Positions 6,304-15,140 of a stretch of DNA of 17,340 nucleotides are shown piece after piece; the stretch's first letter is position 1, and the number at the start of each line of letters is the position of its first letter. Origin of the DNA: an uncultured Clostridia bacterium (lineage in GTDB: Bacteria > Bacillota > Clostridia > TANB77 > CAG-508). Below the pieces are notes generated by a model. It saw only the letters and a program-made list of their open reading frames with translations, was not told where the DNA came from and made no database searches. The stretch spans positions 1-17,340 of the forward strand of contig CANRFE010000013.1 of the NCBI GenBank assembly GCA_947629805.1, read 5' to 3'. A program made the translations under genes and the position numbers.

Positions 6304-7095
6304 ATGGAATTTATTAAAACAATAATGAAAAATAAAAGACTAATTATGCAATTAGGTAAAAATGACTTTAAAAATCGTTTTGCTAGTACTAGTTTAGGAA
6401 GTATATGGGGTTTTTTGCAACCCTTTGTTTTTCTATTTACCTATGTTATTGTCTTTCAATATATTTTACATACCAATAGTAGTGGAGAAATTCCCTATGT
6501 TGCATGGTTTTTACCAGGCTTAGCTATTTGGCAATGGTTAAATGATACCATTATGTCAGCAAGCAATTCTATTCGTACTTATAGTTATTTAGTAAAAAAA
6601 GTAGTCTTTCCAGTTGATATTATTCCTTTGATTGCTATTGTGGCATCTAGTTTTGTGGGAATCTTTTTGGTATTGGTTGCAAGTGTGGTATGTATTATTT
6701 TTGGATATTTTCCTAATCTGTTAGAATTGTTGTATGTGCTATTTGCATTTTTTGCATTTGTTGTTGCTTTTACAAGATTTACGTCTGCTGTTACTACTAT
6801 TATACCAGATTTTTCTAATTTACTTGGGATTCTGATGCAATTGTTTTTCTGGTTTACTCCTATCATTTGGAATTTGAGTATGCTAGAAAATCATCCAACG
6901 ATTTTAACCATTTTAAAATGTTGTCCCTTTACTTATTTGGTTACTACTTTTCGAGAGGTATTTATTCCAGGCAATATGTTAAGTGAGAATCATTCTATCT
7001 TTACTTTTGTATATTGGTTTTTTACCATTGTATTGTTTTTATGGGGAAATAGCATATTTAAGAAAAATAAAAAAGATTTTGCAGATGTCTTATAG
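6304..7095 (+). CDS. ABC-2 type polysaccharide export permease (Wzm/TagG type)
   Basis: A 263-residue permease. It is expected to form the membrane channel that, with the ATPase encoded next, moves a polyprenyl-diphosphate-linked polysaccharide out of the cytoplasm. A short cytoplasmic amphipathic start (MEFIKTIMKNKRLIMQLGKNDFKNRFASTSLGSIWGFLQPFVF) is typical of ABC-2 permeases. About six hydrophobic helices follow, near residues 38-58, 64-80, 103-133, 136-160, 172-193 and 236-250. The LGSIWGFLQP and LPGLAIWQWLNDTI patches are characteristic of the Wzm/TagG/RfbA group. AAAGGAT lies just before the ATG. The substrate cannot be read from the permease, but the neighbouring glycosyltransferases favour a rhamnan- or O-antigen-like chain over teichoic acid. 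Confidence 0.93.
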   Translation: MEFIKTIMKNKRLIMQLGKNDFKNRFASTSLGSIWGFLQPFVFLFTYVIVFQYILHTNSSGEIPYVAWFLPGLAIWQWLNDTIMSASNSIRTYSYLVKKVVFPVDIIPLIAIVASSFVGIFLVLVASVVCIIFGYFPNLLELLYVLFAFFAFVVAFTRFTSAVTTIIPDFSNLLGILMQLFFWFTPIIWNLSMLENHPTILTILKCCPFTYLVTTFREVFIPGNMLSENHSIFTFVYWFFTIVLFLWGNSIFKKNKKDFADVL

Positions 7096-7123
7096 GAAAA
7101 GTAAAGGAAAAGGAAAAAAATAG

Positions 7124-8416
7124 ATGGAACAAACAGAAAATGTTATTGAAATTGAAAATTTAACAAAAAGTTACAAAATGTATACGAGCAAGAAAGCAAG
7201 GCTTTTGGAAGTTCTTTTGCCAAAGTATCATCATCATCATGAATTTTTTGCTTTACAGGATTTTAACTTAAACGTTCAAAAAGGAGAAATTTTAGGAATT
7301 TTAGGAAAAAATGGAGCAGGCAAATCCACTTTATTAAAAATCATTACAGGGGTTGCTATACAAACTTCGGGAAGTGTAAAAATTCAAGGAAAAATTAGTT
7401 CTCTTTTAGAATTAGGTACGGCTTTTAACCCAGAACTTACTGGAGAAGAAAATATTTATCAACATGGACAAGTGATGGGACTTACAAAGAAAGAAATAGA
7501 AGAAAAGAAACAAGCAATTATTGATTTTGCAGATATTGGAGAGCATTTGTATCAACCAGTAAAAACCTATTCTTCTGGCATGTTTGCAAGATTAGCTTTT
7601 GCTTGTGCTATTCATGTGGATCCAGATATTTTAATTGTAGATGAAGTTTTATCTGTAGGGGATATGGCCTTTCAACTAAAATGCTTTAAAAAGTTTCAAG
7701 AATTTAAAGAAAAGGGAAAAACCATTCTTTTTGTTACCCATAATATATCGGACGTACTAAAAAATTGTACCAAAACGATTATATTAGAAAATGGAAAAAA
7801 AGTTTTCGAAGGAAAAGTAAAAGACGGAGTGGAATTGTACAAAAAAATGATAACAGGAAATGGAAATTCTGTTTCAGAAAAAACCTCTTTTGTACAAGAA
7901 AAGAAAGAGCAAAAGCAAGACCATACTTGGAAATCGCATTTTCAGGAGAATCCTAATGTAATCGAATATGGAAACCACAAAGCAGAAGTGATAGATTACG
8001 GAATTTTTGATGAGCAAGGACAATATTTATCCGTCATTGATAACGAAAAAGAAGTGGTGTTAAAGTCGAAAGTGGAATTTAAGGAAACAGTAGATAACCC
8101 TATTTTTACGATGACGATGAAAGATTTTAACGGAATAGAAATTGTAGGAACCAATACAATGCAAGAAAAAATTTATCCTGGAAAATTTGAAAAGGGAGAT
8201 ATTGTTACAATTTCTTTTCGACAAAAATTACCGCTTGCACCTAACAAGTATACTCTATCTTTTAGTTGTACTTATATTAATGCAAAAGGGGAGTTAGAAG
8301 TACTGAATCGAAAATATGAAGCATTATTAGTAGAAGTAATTTCTTCCAAAGACTGTGTCGGACTTTTGCGAATAGATTCTTCTATTTCAATAGAAAAAGA
8401 AAAAAAAGAAGGATGA
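7124..8416 (+). CDS. polysaccharide ABC transporter ATPase with C-terminal carbohydrate-binding-like domain (Wzt type)
   Basis: A 430-residue protein. Residues 1-240 form an ABC ATPase with Walker A GKNGAGKST (61-69), signature YSSGM (149-153), Walker B ILIVDE (169-174), D-loop SVGD and switch histidine H206 in VTHN. The rest, about 270-425, is a separate beta-rich domain (EYGNHKAEVIDYGIFDEQG onward, with LPLAPNKYTLSFSCTY). Its position and pattern match the Wzt C-terminal domain, which in known O-antigen exporters recognises the finished or terminally modified non-reducing end of the chain. A Ser/Lys/Gln-rich linker (about 245-270) joins the two. A run of four His at 36-39 is a natural local feature. 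A GA-rich binding site precedes the ATG. The following gene starts 7 bases after the TGA stop, which indicates tight coupling. Confidence 0.94.
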   Translation: MEQTENVIEIENLTKSYKMYTSKKARLLEVLLPKYHHHHEFFALQDFNLNVQKGEILGILGKNGAGKSTLLKIITGVAIQTSGSVKIQGKISSLLELGTAFNPELTGEENIYQHGQVMGLTKKEIEEKKQAIIDFADIGEHLYQPVKTYSSGMFARLAFACAIHVDPDILIVDEVLSVGDMAFQLKCFKKFQEFKEKGKTILFVTHNISDVLKNCTKTIILENGKKVFEGKVKDGVELYKKMITGNGNSVSEKTSFVQEKKEQKQDHTWKSHFQENPNVIEYGNHKAEVIDYGIFDEQGQYLSVIDNEKEVVLKSKVEFKETVDNPIFTMTMKDFNGIEIVGTNTMQEKIYPGKFEKGDIVTISFRQKLPLAPNKYTLSFSCTYINAKGELEVLNRKYEALLVEVISSKDCVGLLRIDSSISIEKEKKEG

Positions 8417-8423
8417 AGGAAAA

Positions 8424-9317
8424 ATGAAAAAAGTACTTTTGAATCCCAAGTTTTCTATTAGCCTTTTGTTGTTTCTTTTTCTATGTGTTATTGCTTTTTA
8501 TGCTCCTTCTGAAACGATGTTAACACAGTTATCTCCACAAGGAAATAGACAGATGATGGGGTATTTATTAAAAACCCCAAATGGCAAATTGATTTTAATT
8601 GATGGGGGAACTATAGAAGATACAAACCAGCTAGAAGAACAAATTGAAAAAAATGGAGGAAAAGTAGATGCTTGGTTTTTAACACATGCGCATGATGACC
8701 ATGTAGGAGCTTTTGTGCAAATAGTCAAAAATACGGATATTACAATTGATAAAATCTATGTTTCGCCGAATGCATTAGATTGGTATGCACAATATGAGCC
8801 ACAAAGATTGGAATTTACTACTGAATTTTTAGAAACGTTAACTGGGGAAAAACTGAAAAATAAAGTAATAGAACCAAAAGTAGGGCAAGAAATAAAAATA
8901 GAAAATATCACAGTAGAAGTGTTGGGAGTAAGAAATCCAGAAATTATAGAAAATGCAGGAAATGAGCAAAGCATGGTATTAAAGTTTAAAACCAAAAAAA
9001 CTAGTTTTCTAATTTTAGGAGATACGGGAGAAAAAAGTAGTGAAAAATTGTTGCAAACACAAAAAGAAAAACTAAAGAGTGACATTGTACAAATGGCACA
9101 TCATGGACAACAAGGGGCAACAAAAGAATTATATCAAGCAATTCAACCTAAAATATGTTTATGGCCAACACCAGAATGGCTTTGGAACAATGATGCAGGA
9201 GAGGGAATGAATACTGGCCCTTGGAAAACTTTAGAAACAAGAGCTTGGATGGAAGAATTGCAAGTACAACAAAATTACGTAGCAAAAGATGGAAAGAAAA
9301 CTATTTGGTTAGAATAA
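8424..9317 (+). CDS. membrane-anchored metallo-beta-lactamase-fold hydrolase
   Basis: A 297-residue protein with an uncleaved-looking signal anchor (about 10-27, LLLFLFLCVIAFYA) after two lysines, so the enzyme domain is expected outside the membrane. The domain carries the metal-binding THAHDDH (H88, H90, D92, H93), the LGDTGE strand with D200, and MAHHG (H226, H227). These are the two-metal site of the metallo-beta-lactamase fold in the order seen in ComEC-like hydrolases. The substrate is unknown; a phosphodiester or phosphoester is the general expectation for this branch. It sits between the exporter genes and the chain-building genes, so a role in trimming or releasing an exported polymer or lipid carrier is a reasonable guess but not shown. 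It is not the membrane-channel ComEC, since there is no polytopic competence domain. Confidence 0.88.
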   Translation: MKKVLLNPKFSISLLLFLFLCVIAFYAPSETMLTQLSPQGNRQMMGYLLKTPNGKLILIDGGTIEDTNQLEEQIEKNGGKVDAWFLTHAHDDHVGAFVQIVKNTDITIDKIYVSPNALDWYAQYEPQRLEFTTEFLETLTGEKLKNKVIEPKVGQEIKIENITVEVLGVRNPEIIENAGNEQSMVLKFKTKKTSFLILGDTGEKSSEKLLQTQKEKLKSDIVQMAHHGQQGATKELYQAIQPKICLWPTPEWLWNNDAGEGMNTGPWKTLETRAWMEELQVQQNYVAKDGKKTIWLE

Positions 9318-9333
9318 GAAAGGATAAGAAAAA

Positions 9334-11010
9334 ATGTCTTATACAAATTTAAGAAAAAATGTGATTCATTGGTATCCTATGCAAAAAAAGAGTAAAGTAT
9401 TGCAAATAGGTGGGCTTTCAACAGAATTACTAGAAGAATTGTGCAACAAGGTAGAAAATGTTGTTATGCTTGTAGATACCATGCAACAAAAAGAGGAAAT
9501 TCTAGAAAGTATACAAAATGATAACGTAGAAATTAAAGTAGTACCAAATTTAAATTTCCAAGAAGAGGACACCGAACAATATGATTATGTAACTTTACTT
9601 GGCTCTTTAGAGTTCTATCAAGCTACTTTAGAGAAAAAAGCATACAAGAGATTGGACAAGTTATTACAAATAGCAAAACAAAAATGTAAAGAAAAGGGAA
9701 AAATACTTGCTACTATTCCGAATAAATATGGAATGAAATATTGGACCACTTTAGATTCTCAAAAAAATATTTTGTGTAATGATAAAATTGCTTTAAGCAA
9801 GGAAATGATTTATACTTTATTGGAGAAAAATGGCTTGTTACACTATAAATATTATTATATGTTACCAGACCATGAAATGACAAATGTAATTTTTACAGAT
9901 TCTTATTTACCAAATACAGAAAGTATTCATCGTAATTTTACTTATGGGGAAGAAGAGTTCTCTAACTTTAATATTACAGAGGCTTATGGAGAAATTTTGA
10001 AAGAAGATAAGAAGCTTTTTCCTTTCTATGTAAATTCTTATTTCCTTGAAATAGGAAAAGAACCTTTAGAAGAAAATACAATTCAATTTGTATCTTATAC
10101 GAATATTCGAAAAGAAGAATATCAAATACAAACCATAATTTATCAAGATAGGGTGGAAAAAACACAAAACAATGAAAAGGCAAAAGAGCATATTGTAAGA
10201 ATCAAGAAAAATATCGATAAAATGAACGAAATAGGCCTAAAAACTTTAGATACTTATGAAGAAGATAAAATTCTTAGCCGTTATGTGCAAAATGCTAAAA
10301 CGTATGATAAAGTTTTATTAGAATATTTAGAAAAGGAACAAAAGGAAGAATTTTTTGAAAAAATAGAAAATTATAAACAAGATTTGTTACAAAAATTAGA
10401 AGAGGTAAAATTTGAACAAGTAAGGGAAAATAATATTTTTCAAAAATATGGCATGACCTGCCAAGAAAGCATGTTAAAAAATTTTCATTTTGTCAAAAAT
10501 GGCTTGTGGGATTTGATTTTCCAAAATATTTTTTATTTGGAAGAAAATTTATATTTTTATGATCAAGAATGGTACGAAGAAAATGTGCCAATAGAATATA
10601 TTCTTTATAGGGCGATTGCTTATTTTATAAATGCGCATGCCTATATTCCAACAGAGCAATTATATGCTACTTTACACCTTACAGAATATGTTGCCACTTT
10701 TCAAGAATTAGATAACAAATTGCAAGAAACAATACGTGATGCTACTATGTGGAAAAAGCATCAAAGAACACAAACAGGGCAAACGTTGTTAAACTTATAT
10801 CATAATTTGCAAGAGGAATTTGCACAGTATAAACAAGAAAATAAAGCAGAGGAAGAATTCCTTGCGGAAATTGCAGAAATAAAAAGACAAAACAAAGAAT
10901 TAGAAAACAGAATTCACACCTTAGAAGAAACAAATCAAAAAATCATTACTTCTACTTCTTGGAAAATTACGAAACCCATTCGATGGTTAGGAAAAAACAT
11001 AAAAAAATAA
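9334..11010 (+). CDS. degenerate methyltransferase-like protein with C-terminal coiled coil
   Basis: A 558-residue cytoplasmic protein with no signal or membrane helix. Residues about 20-180 resemble a class I SAM methyltransferase: VLQIGG (23-28) in the place of motif I (VLEIGCG), an acidic end of strand 2 (VVMLVD), YDYVTLLGSLEF at the motif IV position, and ATIPNKYGMKYW near 130. The glycine-rich SAM loop is poor, so activity is doubtful. A long charged middle (about 250-480) follows, then a coiled coil (about 490-540) and the closing STSWKITKPIRWLGK. That SWKITKP-type tail recurs, from memory, at the C-termini of glycosyltransferases and methyltransferases in Gram-positive polysaccharide loci. 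It may organise the biosynthetic complex or cap the chain. AAGGAT precedes the ATG, 17 bases after the previous stop. Confidence 0.75.
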   Translation: MSYTNLRKNVIHWYPMQKKSKVLQIGGLSTELLEELCNKVENVVMLVDTMQQKEEILESIQNDNVEIKVVPNLNFQEEDTEQYDYVTLLGSLEFYQATLEKKAYKRLDKLLQIAKQKCKEKGKILATIPNKYGMKYWTTLDSQKNILCNDKIALSKEMIYTLLEKNGLLHYKYYYMLPDHEMTNVIFTDSYLPNTESIHRNFTYGEEEFSNFNITEAYGEILKEDKKLFPFYVNSYFLEIGKEPLEENTIQFVSYTNIRKEEYQIQTIIYQDRVEKTQNNEKAKEHIVRIKKNIDKMNEIGLKTLDTYEEDKILSRYVQNAKTYDKVLLEYLEKEQKEEFFEKIENYKQDLLQKLEEVKFEQVRENNIFQKYGMTCQESMLKNFHFVKNGLWDLIFQNIFYLEENLYFYDQEWYEENVPIEYILYRAIAYFINAHAYIPTEQLYATLHLTEYVATFQELDNKLQETIRDATMWKKHQRTQTGQTLLNLYHNLQEEFAQYKQENKAEEEFLAEIAEIKRQNKELENRIHTLEETNQKIITSTSWKITKPIRWLGKNIKK

Positions 11011-11022
11011 AAGGAGAAAAAA

Positions 11023-12852
11023 ATGAAAATAATCAATATAGGAAGGCAAATAATCTATTATTTAAAAAATTATGGACTAAAAAAAACCATTTATAAAATT
11101 TTTTCCAAAATCTTTATTCCTAAAACGGTACAAAGTGAGAGAGAAAAATATCAATTGTGGATTAAAAATAATGAGCCAAAGGAAGAAGAACTACAACAAC
11201 AAAGACAAACAAAATTTGCAATAGAACCAAAATTTAGTATTGTAACGCCTATGTATAATACCCCAATCAATTTTTTAGAAGAGTTGGTAGATTGTTTGCT
11301 AGCTCAAACCTATTCTAATTGGGAGCTTTGTTTGGCAGATGGAAGTCCAACACAAAAGGAAGAATTTAAGTCCGTTCTAGAAAAGGATAAAAGAATTAAA
11401 TATCAATTTTTAAACGAAAATAAGGGCATTTCTGGAAATACCAATGAAGCATTAAAATTAGCAACAGGTGATTTTATTGCTTTAGTAGATCATGATGATT
11501 TGCTACCAAATTTTTGTCTCTATGAGTTAGCAAAAACTATTAACACTCATCCCGAAGTAGAATATATTTATACCGATGAAGACAAAATAGAAGGCAGCAA
11601 AGAAAAACGATGTGATCCTCATTTTAAACCAGATTTTTCTATTGATACTTTAAGATCGAATAATTATATTACACATTTATCCGTTTTTAAGAAAGAGTTA
11701 ATGGACAAGCTAGGGGGCTTTCGAGAACAATATAATGGAGCACAAGATTTTGATATTATTATAAGAGCAATAGAGAATACAAAGCATATTATACATATTC
11801 CCAAAGTGCTTTATCATTGGCGTGTCCATCCTAATTCTACTGCTATGGCGTCTAGTGCAAAACCTTATGCCTATGAAGCAGGAATTCGAGTTATTGAAGA
11901 CCATTTGAAAAGACAGAATTTACAGGCAAAAGTACGTAATGGAGGAGATATTCCAGGAGTGTACGAAGTAGAATATGCAGTAAAGGGAAACCCAAAAGTA
12001 TCGATTGTAATTCCAAATAAAGACAGCATTAAACTATTAAAGAATTGTATCAATTCCATTTTGAAACTAACTACCTATAACAATTATGAGATTGTTATTG
12101 TAGAAAATAATTCAGAAGATGCTAAGACATTTGACTACTATGAAGTAATACAAAAATTAGATAAGGTAAAAGTACTTTTTTATCCAGAAAAGGGATTTAA
12201 TTATTCGAAAATTATCAATTTTGGTGTTAGGAATTGTGTGGACAGCGAATTTATTTTGCAATTAAATAGTGATACAGAACTTCTCACTCCTAATTGGTTA
12301 GAAAAATTTATTGGTTATGCACAAAGAGAGGATATAGGTGCTGTGGGAGCAAGACTATATTATGAAGATAAATCGATTCAACATGCAGGAATTGGAATTG
12401 GTATTTGTGATTTAGCAGCCAATTTATTAACCAATACACCAAAACATGCACATGCTTATTTTGGAAGAGAATGTTTAACCAGAAATGTTTCCGCTGTAAC
12501 AGGAGCCTGTTTATTTGCCAAAAGAAGTATGTATGAAGAAGTAGGCTATATGGATGAAGAAAATTTTGCAGTAGCTTTTAATGATGTGGATTTTTGCTTA
12601 AAAATAAGAGAAAAAGGATATCTTATTGTATATAACCCTTATATTGAATTAATGCATTTTGAATCGAAAACGAGAGGGTATGAAGATACAGCAGAAAAAA
12701 AGGCAAGATTTGACAAAGAAGCCAATCATTTTCGAACAAAATGGAGAAAAGTGTTAGATCAGACAGATCCTTATTCCAATATCAATTTTGCCCAGGATAC
12801 TGCCCAATACAATATTAGAACCGATAAAATAAATGCTGAAAAAGGAGAATAA
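11023..12852 (+). CDS. tandem-domain GT2 glycosyltransferase
   Basis: A 609-residue protein with two GT-A domains in one chain. Domain 1 (about 70-290) begins FSIVTPMYNTP, has GSPTQKEEF as the nucleotide-sugar loop and VDHDD (155-159) as the metal-binding DxD. Domain 2 (about 323-590) begins PKVSIVIPNKD and has NSDTE (415-419). Both retain acidic metal ligands, so two linkages per protein are possible. Domain 2 also has the VGYMDEENFAVAFNDVDFCLKI patch seen in rhamnosyl- and hexosyltransferases that build cell-wall backbones. The N-terminal 35 residues are basic and amphipathic (YYLKNYGLKKTIYKIFSK), fitting peripheral membrane contact. An AAGGAG site precedes the ATG, and the next gene begins 2 bases after the stop. 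Likely substrates are dTDP-rhamnose or UDP-hexoses, which is inference. Confidence 0.92.
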   Translation: MKIINIGRQIIYYLKNYGLKKTIYKIFSKIFIPKTVQSEREKYQLWIKNNEPKEEELQQQRQTKFAIEPKFSIVTPMYNTPINFLEELVDCLLAQTYSNWELCLADGSPTQKEEFKSVLEKDKRIKYQFLNENKGISGNTNEALKLATGDFIALVDHDDLLPNFCLYELAKTINTHPEVEYIYTDEDKIEGSKEKRCDPHFKPDFSIDTLRSNNYITHLSVFKKELMDKLGGFREQYNGAQDFDIIIRAIENTKHIIHIPKVLYHWRVHPNSTAMASSAKPYAYEAGIRVIEDHLKRQNLQAKVRNGGDIPGVYEVEYAVKGNPKVSIVIPNKDSIKLLKNCINSILKLTTYNNYEIVIVENNSEDAKTFDYYEVIQKLDKVKVLFYPEKGFNYSKIINFGVRNCVDSEFILQLNSDTELLTPNWLEKFIGYAQREDIGAVGARLYYEDKSIQHAGIGIGICDLAANLLTNTPKHAHAYFGRECLTRNVSAVTGACLFAKRSMYEEVGYMDEENFAVAFNDVDFCLKIREKGYLIVYNPYIELMHFESKTRGYEDTAEKKARFDKEANHFRTKWRKVLDQTDPYSNINFAQDTAQYNIRTDKINAEKGE

Positions 12853-12854
12853 GA

Positions 12855-14420
12855 ATGAGAAAATTACTACATTCTTTCTTGTTAGAAGATTACGAAAACA
12901 TAAGAAAAATAATACAAAAAATAGCTTTTCCTATAGAATTTGTGCTAGCACTATTTTGCGTCTATTCTTTTTACGAAATGGTAGTGGGAAAAGCAATTGT
13001 AGGAAGCTATTCTTTTGTGTCTTTGGGAATCTTTTTTCTTAGTTTGCTTGGCTTATTGTATCTTATTTTGTTCCAGTGTAAGTATGAAAAAGAGAAGATA
13101 GAAAAATTAACCATTAGTTTCTTAATTCCCATTAGTATATTTTATCTTTTTTTTATGCTGCCAACTTATGTGCCTGATGAAAATGCACATATTTGGAAAG
13201 CTTATGAAATTTCTACTGGAAAATGGGTAACCAAAATCGAAGAAGACGGAACGGCAAATTCTTATGTACCAGAGTTTTTTGAAAAAAATCAAGTGTATAC
13301 GATAGGAAATTATCGCAATTTAGAAAAAATAAAGCAGGAAAAAACAGATTATCAAAATCTTACCTTAGTGGATAGTCCTGCTAAAGCTTATCCTACTGTT
13401 TTATATTGCTTTTCTTCTATTGGTTTTGCACTTGCAAGAACCTTCCATTTAAATGGTGTTTTTGCTATTTATTTAGCTAGAATTTGTAATACGATTGTAT
13501 TTTTGTTATTTAGTTATTATAGTATAAAAATCATTCCGTTTGGAAAGAAAGTATTAGTAACGCTTTTCTTTTTACCAATGACTCTGCAACAGTGCACCTC
13601 TATATCAGCAGACAGTCTCATGAATAGTGTTAGTTTCTTTTATATTGCCTATACACTTTCTATTATTATGGAAAACAAAAAACTCACGCTGAAGCGAATG
13701 CTCTTATTTGGAATCATGAGTGTTCTTTTAGCTGTTTCTAAAATTGCTTATTGTCCATTAGTAGGTATTGTGTTCTTATTTATAAGCATGAAAAATAGCA
13801 ATAAAAGGACAAAAGGAATATTTATTTCTACTGTTCTTGTTTTGTCTGCAATTTTGGCAGTGGGCTATTATGCTTTTATGCAACAATATCCTGCAGCAGA
13901 ATCTGCAAAAGTATATATGGAAGCAAATCATGTAGAACCATCGGAACAAATTCAACATATCCTAAAGAATCCGACGAGTATGATTCCTGTTTTTATAGAG
14001 AGTATAAATCAGGATGGGTATCTTAGAAGTATGCTAGGAAGTCATTTGGGATGGCTTAATATTGAAATATCTTCAAGCTATATTACCTTGTTTTTGGTAT
14101 TTTTAGTTTTAGCTCCTTTTATGGAGAAGAATGAGATGGAATTAAAAAAATCTCATAAAATATGGTTACTATTTCTAGCACTTGCAACTTATTGGTTAGT
14201 ATTTTTGGCTTTATATATTACTTGGACGCCAGTAGGCAATGTTAGAGCCTTAGGCGTACAGGGAAGGTATTTCTTGCCAATAGTACCATTTGTCTTCTTG
14301 TGTTTTTGCAAAAAGAACCAATACATTTCCTATAAACACATGAATTTGCTATGGCTACTAGCATTAAGTTTTCTAAACTTATTTGTAATTCGAGATATTT
14401 ATCAGTTTTTTATTGGATAA
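12855..14420 (+). CDS. DUF2142-like polytopic membrane protein (candidate GT-C glycosyltransferase)
   Basis: A 521-residue protein with about a dozen hydrophobic helices. After the third helix comes YVPDENAHIWKAYEISTGKW (105-124). An acidic pair in the first extracytoplasmic loop (D108, E109) followed by His is typical of GT-C glycosyltransferases and of DUF2142. GRYFLPIVPF near the C-terminus is another patch of that family. GT-C enzymes take a sugar from a polyprenyl-phosphate donor on the outer face of the membrane and transfer it to an acceptor. The GT2 and DUF2304 genes just downstream fit the supply of such a donor. The ATG is 2 bases past the previous stop, with the AAAGGAG site inside that gene. 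Family placement is by motif and topology. Activity is inferred. Confidence 0.82.
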   Translation: MRKLLHSFLLEDYENIRKIIQKIAFPIEFVLALFCVYSFYEMVVGKAIVGSYSFVSLGIFFLSLLGLLYLILFQCKYEKEKIEKLTISFLIPISIFYLFFMLPTYVPDENAHIWKAYEISTGKWVTKIEEDGTANSYVPEFFEKNQVYTIGNYRNLEKIKQEKTDYQNLTLVDSPAKAYPTVLYCFSSIGFALARTFHLNGVFAIYLARICNTIVFLLFSYYSIKIIPFGKKVLVTLFFLPMTLQQCTSISADSLMNSVSFFYIAYTLSIIMENKKLTLKRMLLFGIMSVLLAVSKIAYCPLVGIVFLFISMKNSNKRTKGIFISTVLVLSAILAVGYYAFMQQYPAAESAKVYMEANHVEPSEQIQHILKNPTSMIPVFIESINQDGYLRSMLGSHLGWLNIEISSSYITLFLVFLVLAPFMEKNEMELKKSHKIWLLFLALATYWLVFLALYITWTPVGNVRALGVQGRYFLPIVPFVFLCFCKKNQYISYKHMNLLWLLALSFLNLFVIRDIYQFFIG

Positions 14421-14432
14421 TAGGAGGAAAAA

Positions 14433-15140
14433 ATGAAAGTCTTATTAATAATACCAGCTTATAATGAAGCACTGAATATAGAAAAAACAATACAAGATAT
14501 TACTACGAACACGAATTATGATTATCTTGTTATTAATGATTGTTCCAAAGATAATACCAAAGAAATTTGTGAAAAAAATCAATTTCCTTATTTGTCTTTG
14601 CCTATTAATTTTGGACTAGCAAGTGGTATACAACTTGGTATGAAATATGCTTATCAAAAAAATTACGATATTGTTATACAATTTGATGGGGATGGGCAAC
14701 ATCAGGCAAAATATATTCAAAATTTAGTAGACGAAATCGAAAAGAAAAATTGTGATATTGCTATAGGTTCGAGATTTGTAACAAAAAAGAAACCATTTTC
14801 TTTAAGAATGTTAGGCAATACCCTTATTTCCTTTTGTATTAAAATGACAACAGGAGTTACAATAAGAGATACTACTTCTGGAATGAGAGCTTATGATAAA
14901 ATAGCCATAGAGGAGTTTGTAAAAAATTCTAATTCTACACCAGAACCAGATACAATCGTGTATTTTATGAAAAAAGGAATGCAGGTAAAAGAAGTACAAG
15001 TGGAAATGTCGGAACGTGAATTTGGAGAAAGCTATTTTAATGTATGGAAATCAATAGAATATATGTTTAATATGATATTTTCTATTTTATTTATTCAAAT
15101 TTTTACGAAAAAGAGAAAGGAGAATAAAAAATGTCAGTAA
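14433..15140 (+). CDS. DPM1-like GT2 glycosyltransferase (polyprenyl-phosphate sugar synthase candidate)
   Basis: A 235-residue GT-A protein. It has PAYNE (8-12), NDCSKDNT (35-42, nucleotide-sugar binding), DGDGQH (85-90, metal and donor binding) and IAIGSRF, all in the order of the DPM1/GtrB-type subfamily, which transfers a hexose from a nucleotide sugar to polyprenyl phosphate. A hydrophobic segment near the C-terminus (about 208-226, YMFNMIFSILFIQIF) followed by a basic tail would hold it at the inner membrane face. It is preceded by AGGAGG and overlaps the DUF2304 gene by 10 bases, a pairing often seen in Gram-positive polysaccharide loci. The expected product is an undecaprenyl-phosphate sugar used by a GT-C enzyme such as the one just upstream. 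The sugar is not determinable from sequence alone. Confidence 0.9.
   Translation: MKVLLIIPAYNEALNIEKTIQDITTNTNYDYLVINDCSKDNTKEICEKNQFPYLSLPINFGLASGIQLGMKYAYQKNYDIVIQFDGDGQHQAKYIQNLVDEIEKKNCDIAIGSRFVTKKKPFSLRMLGNTLISFCIKMTTGVTIRDTTSGMRAYDKIAIEEFVKNSNSTPEPDTIVYFMKKGMQVKEVQVEMSEREFGESYFNVWKSIEYMFNMIFSILFIQIFTKKRKENKKCQ

Noticed and set aside
7229..7240. Run of four His codons that looks like an engineered tag
   Set aside because: It is internal to the Wzt-type ATPase, only four residues, and in a variable loop before the nucleotide-binding core; nothing else suggests engineering.
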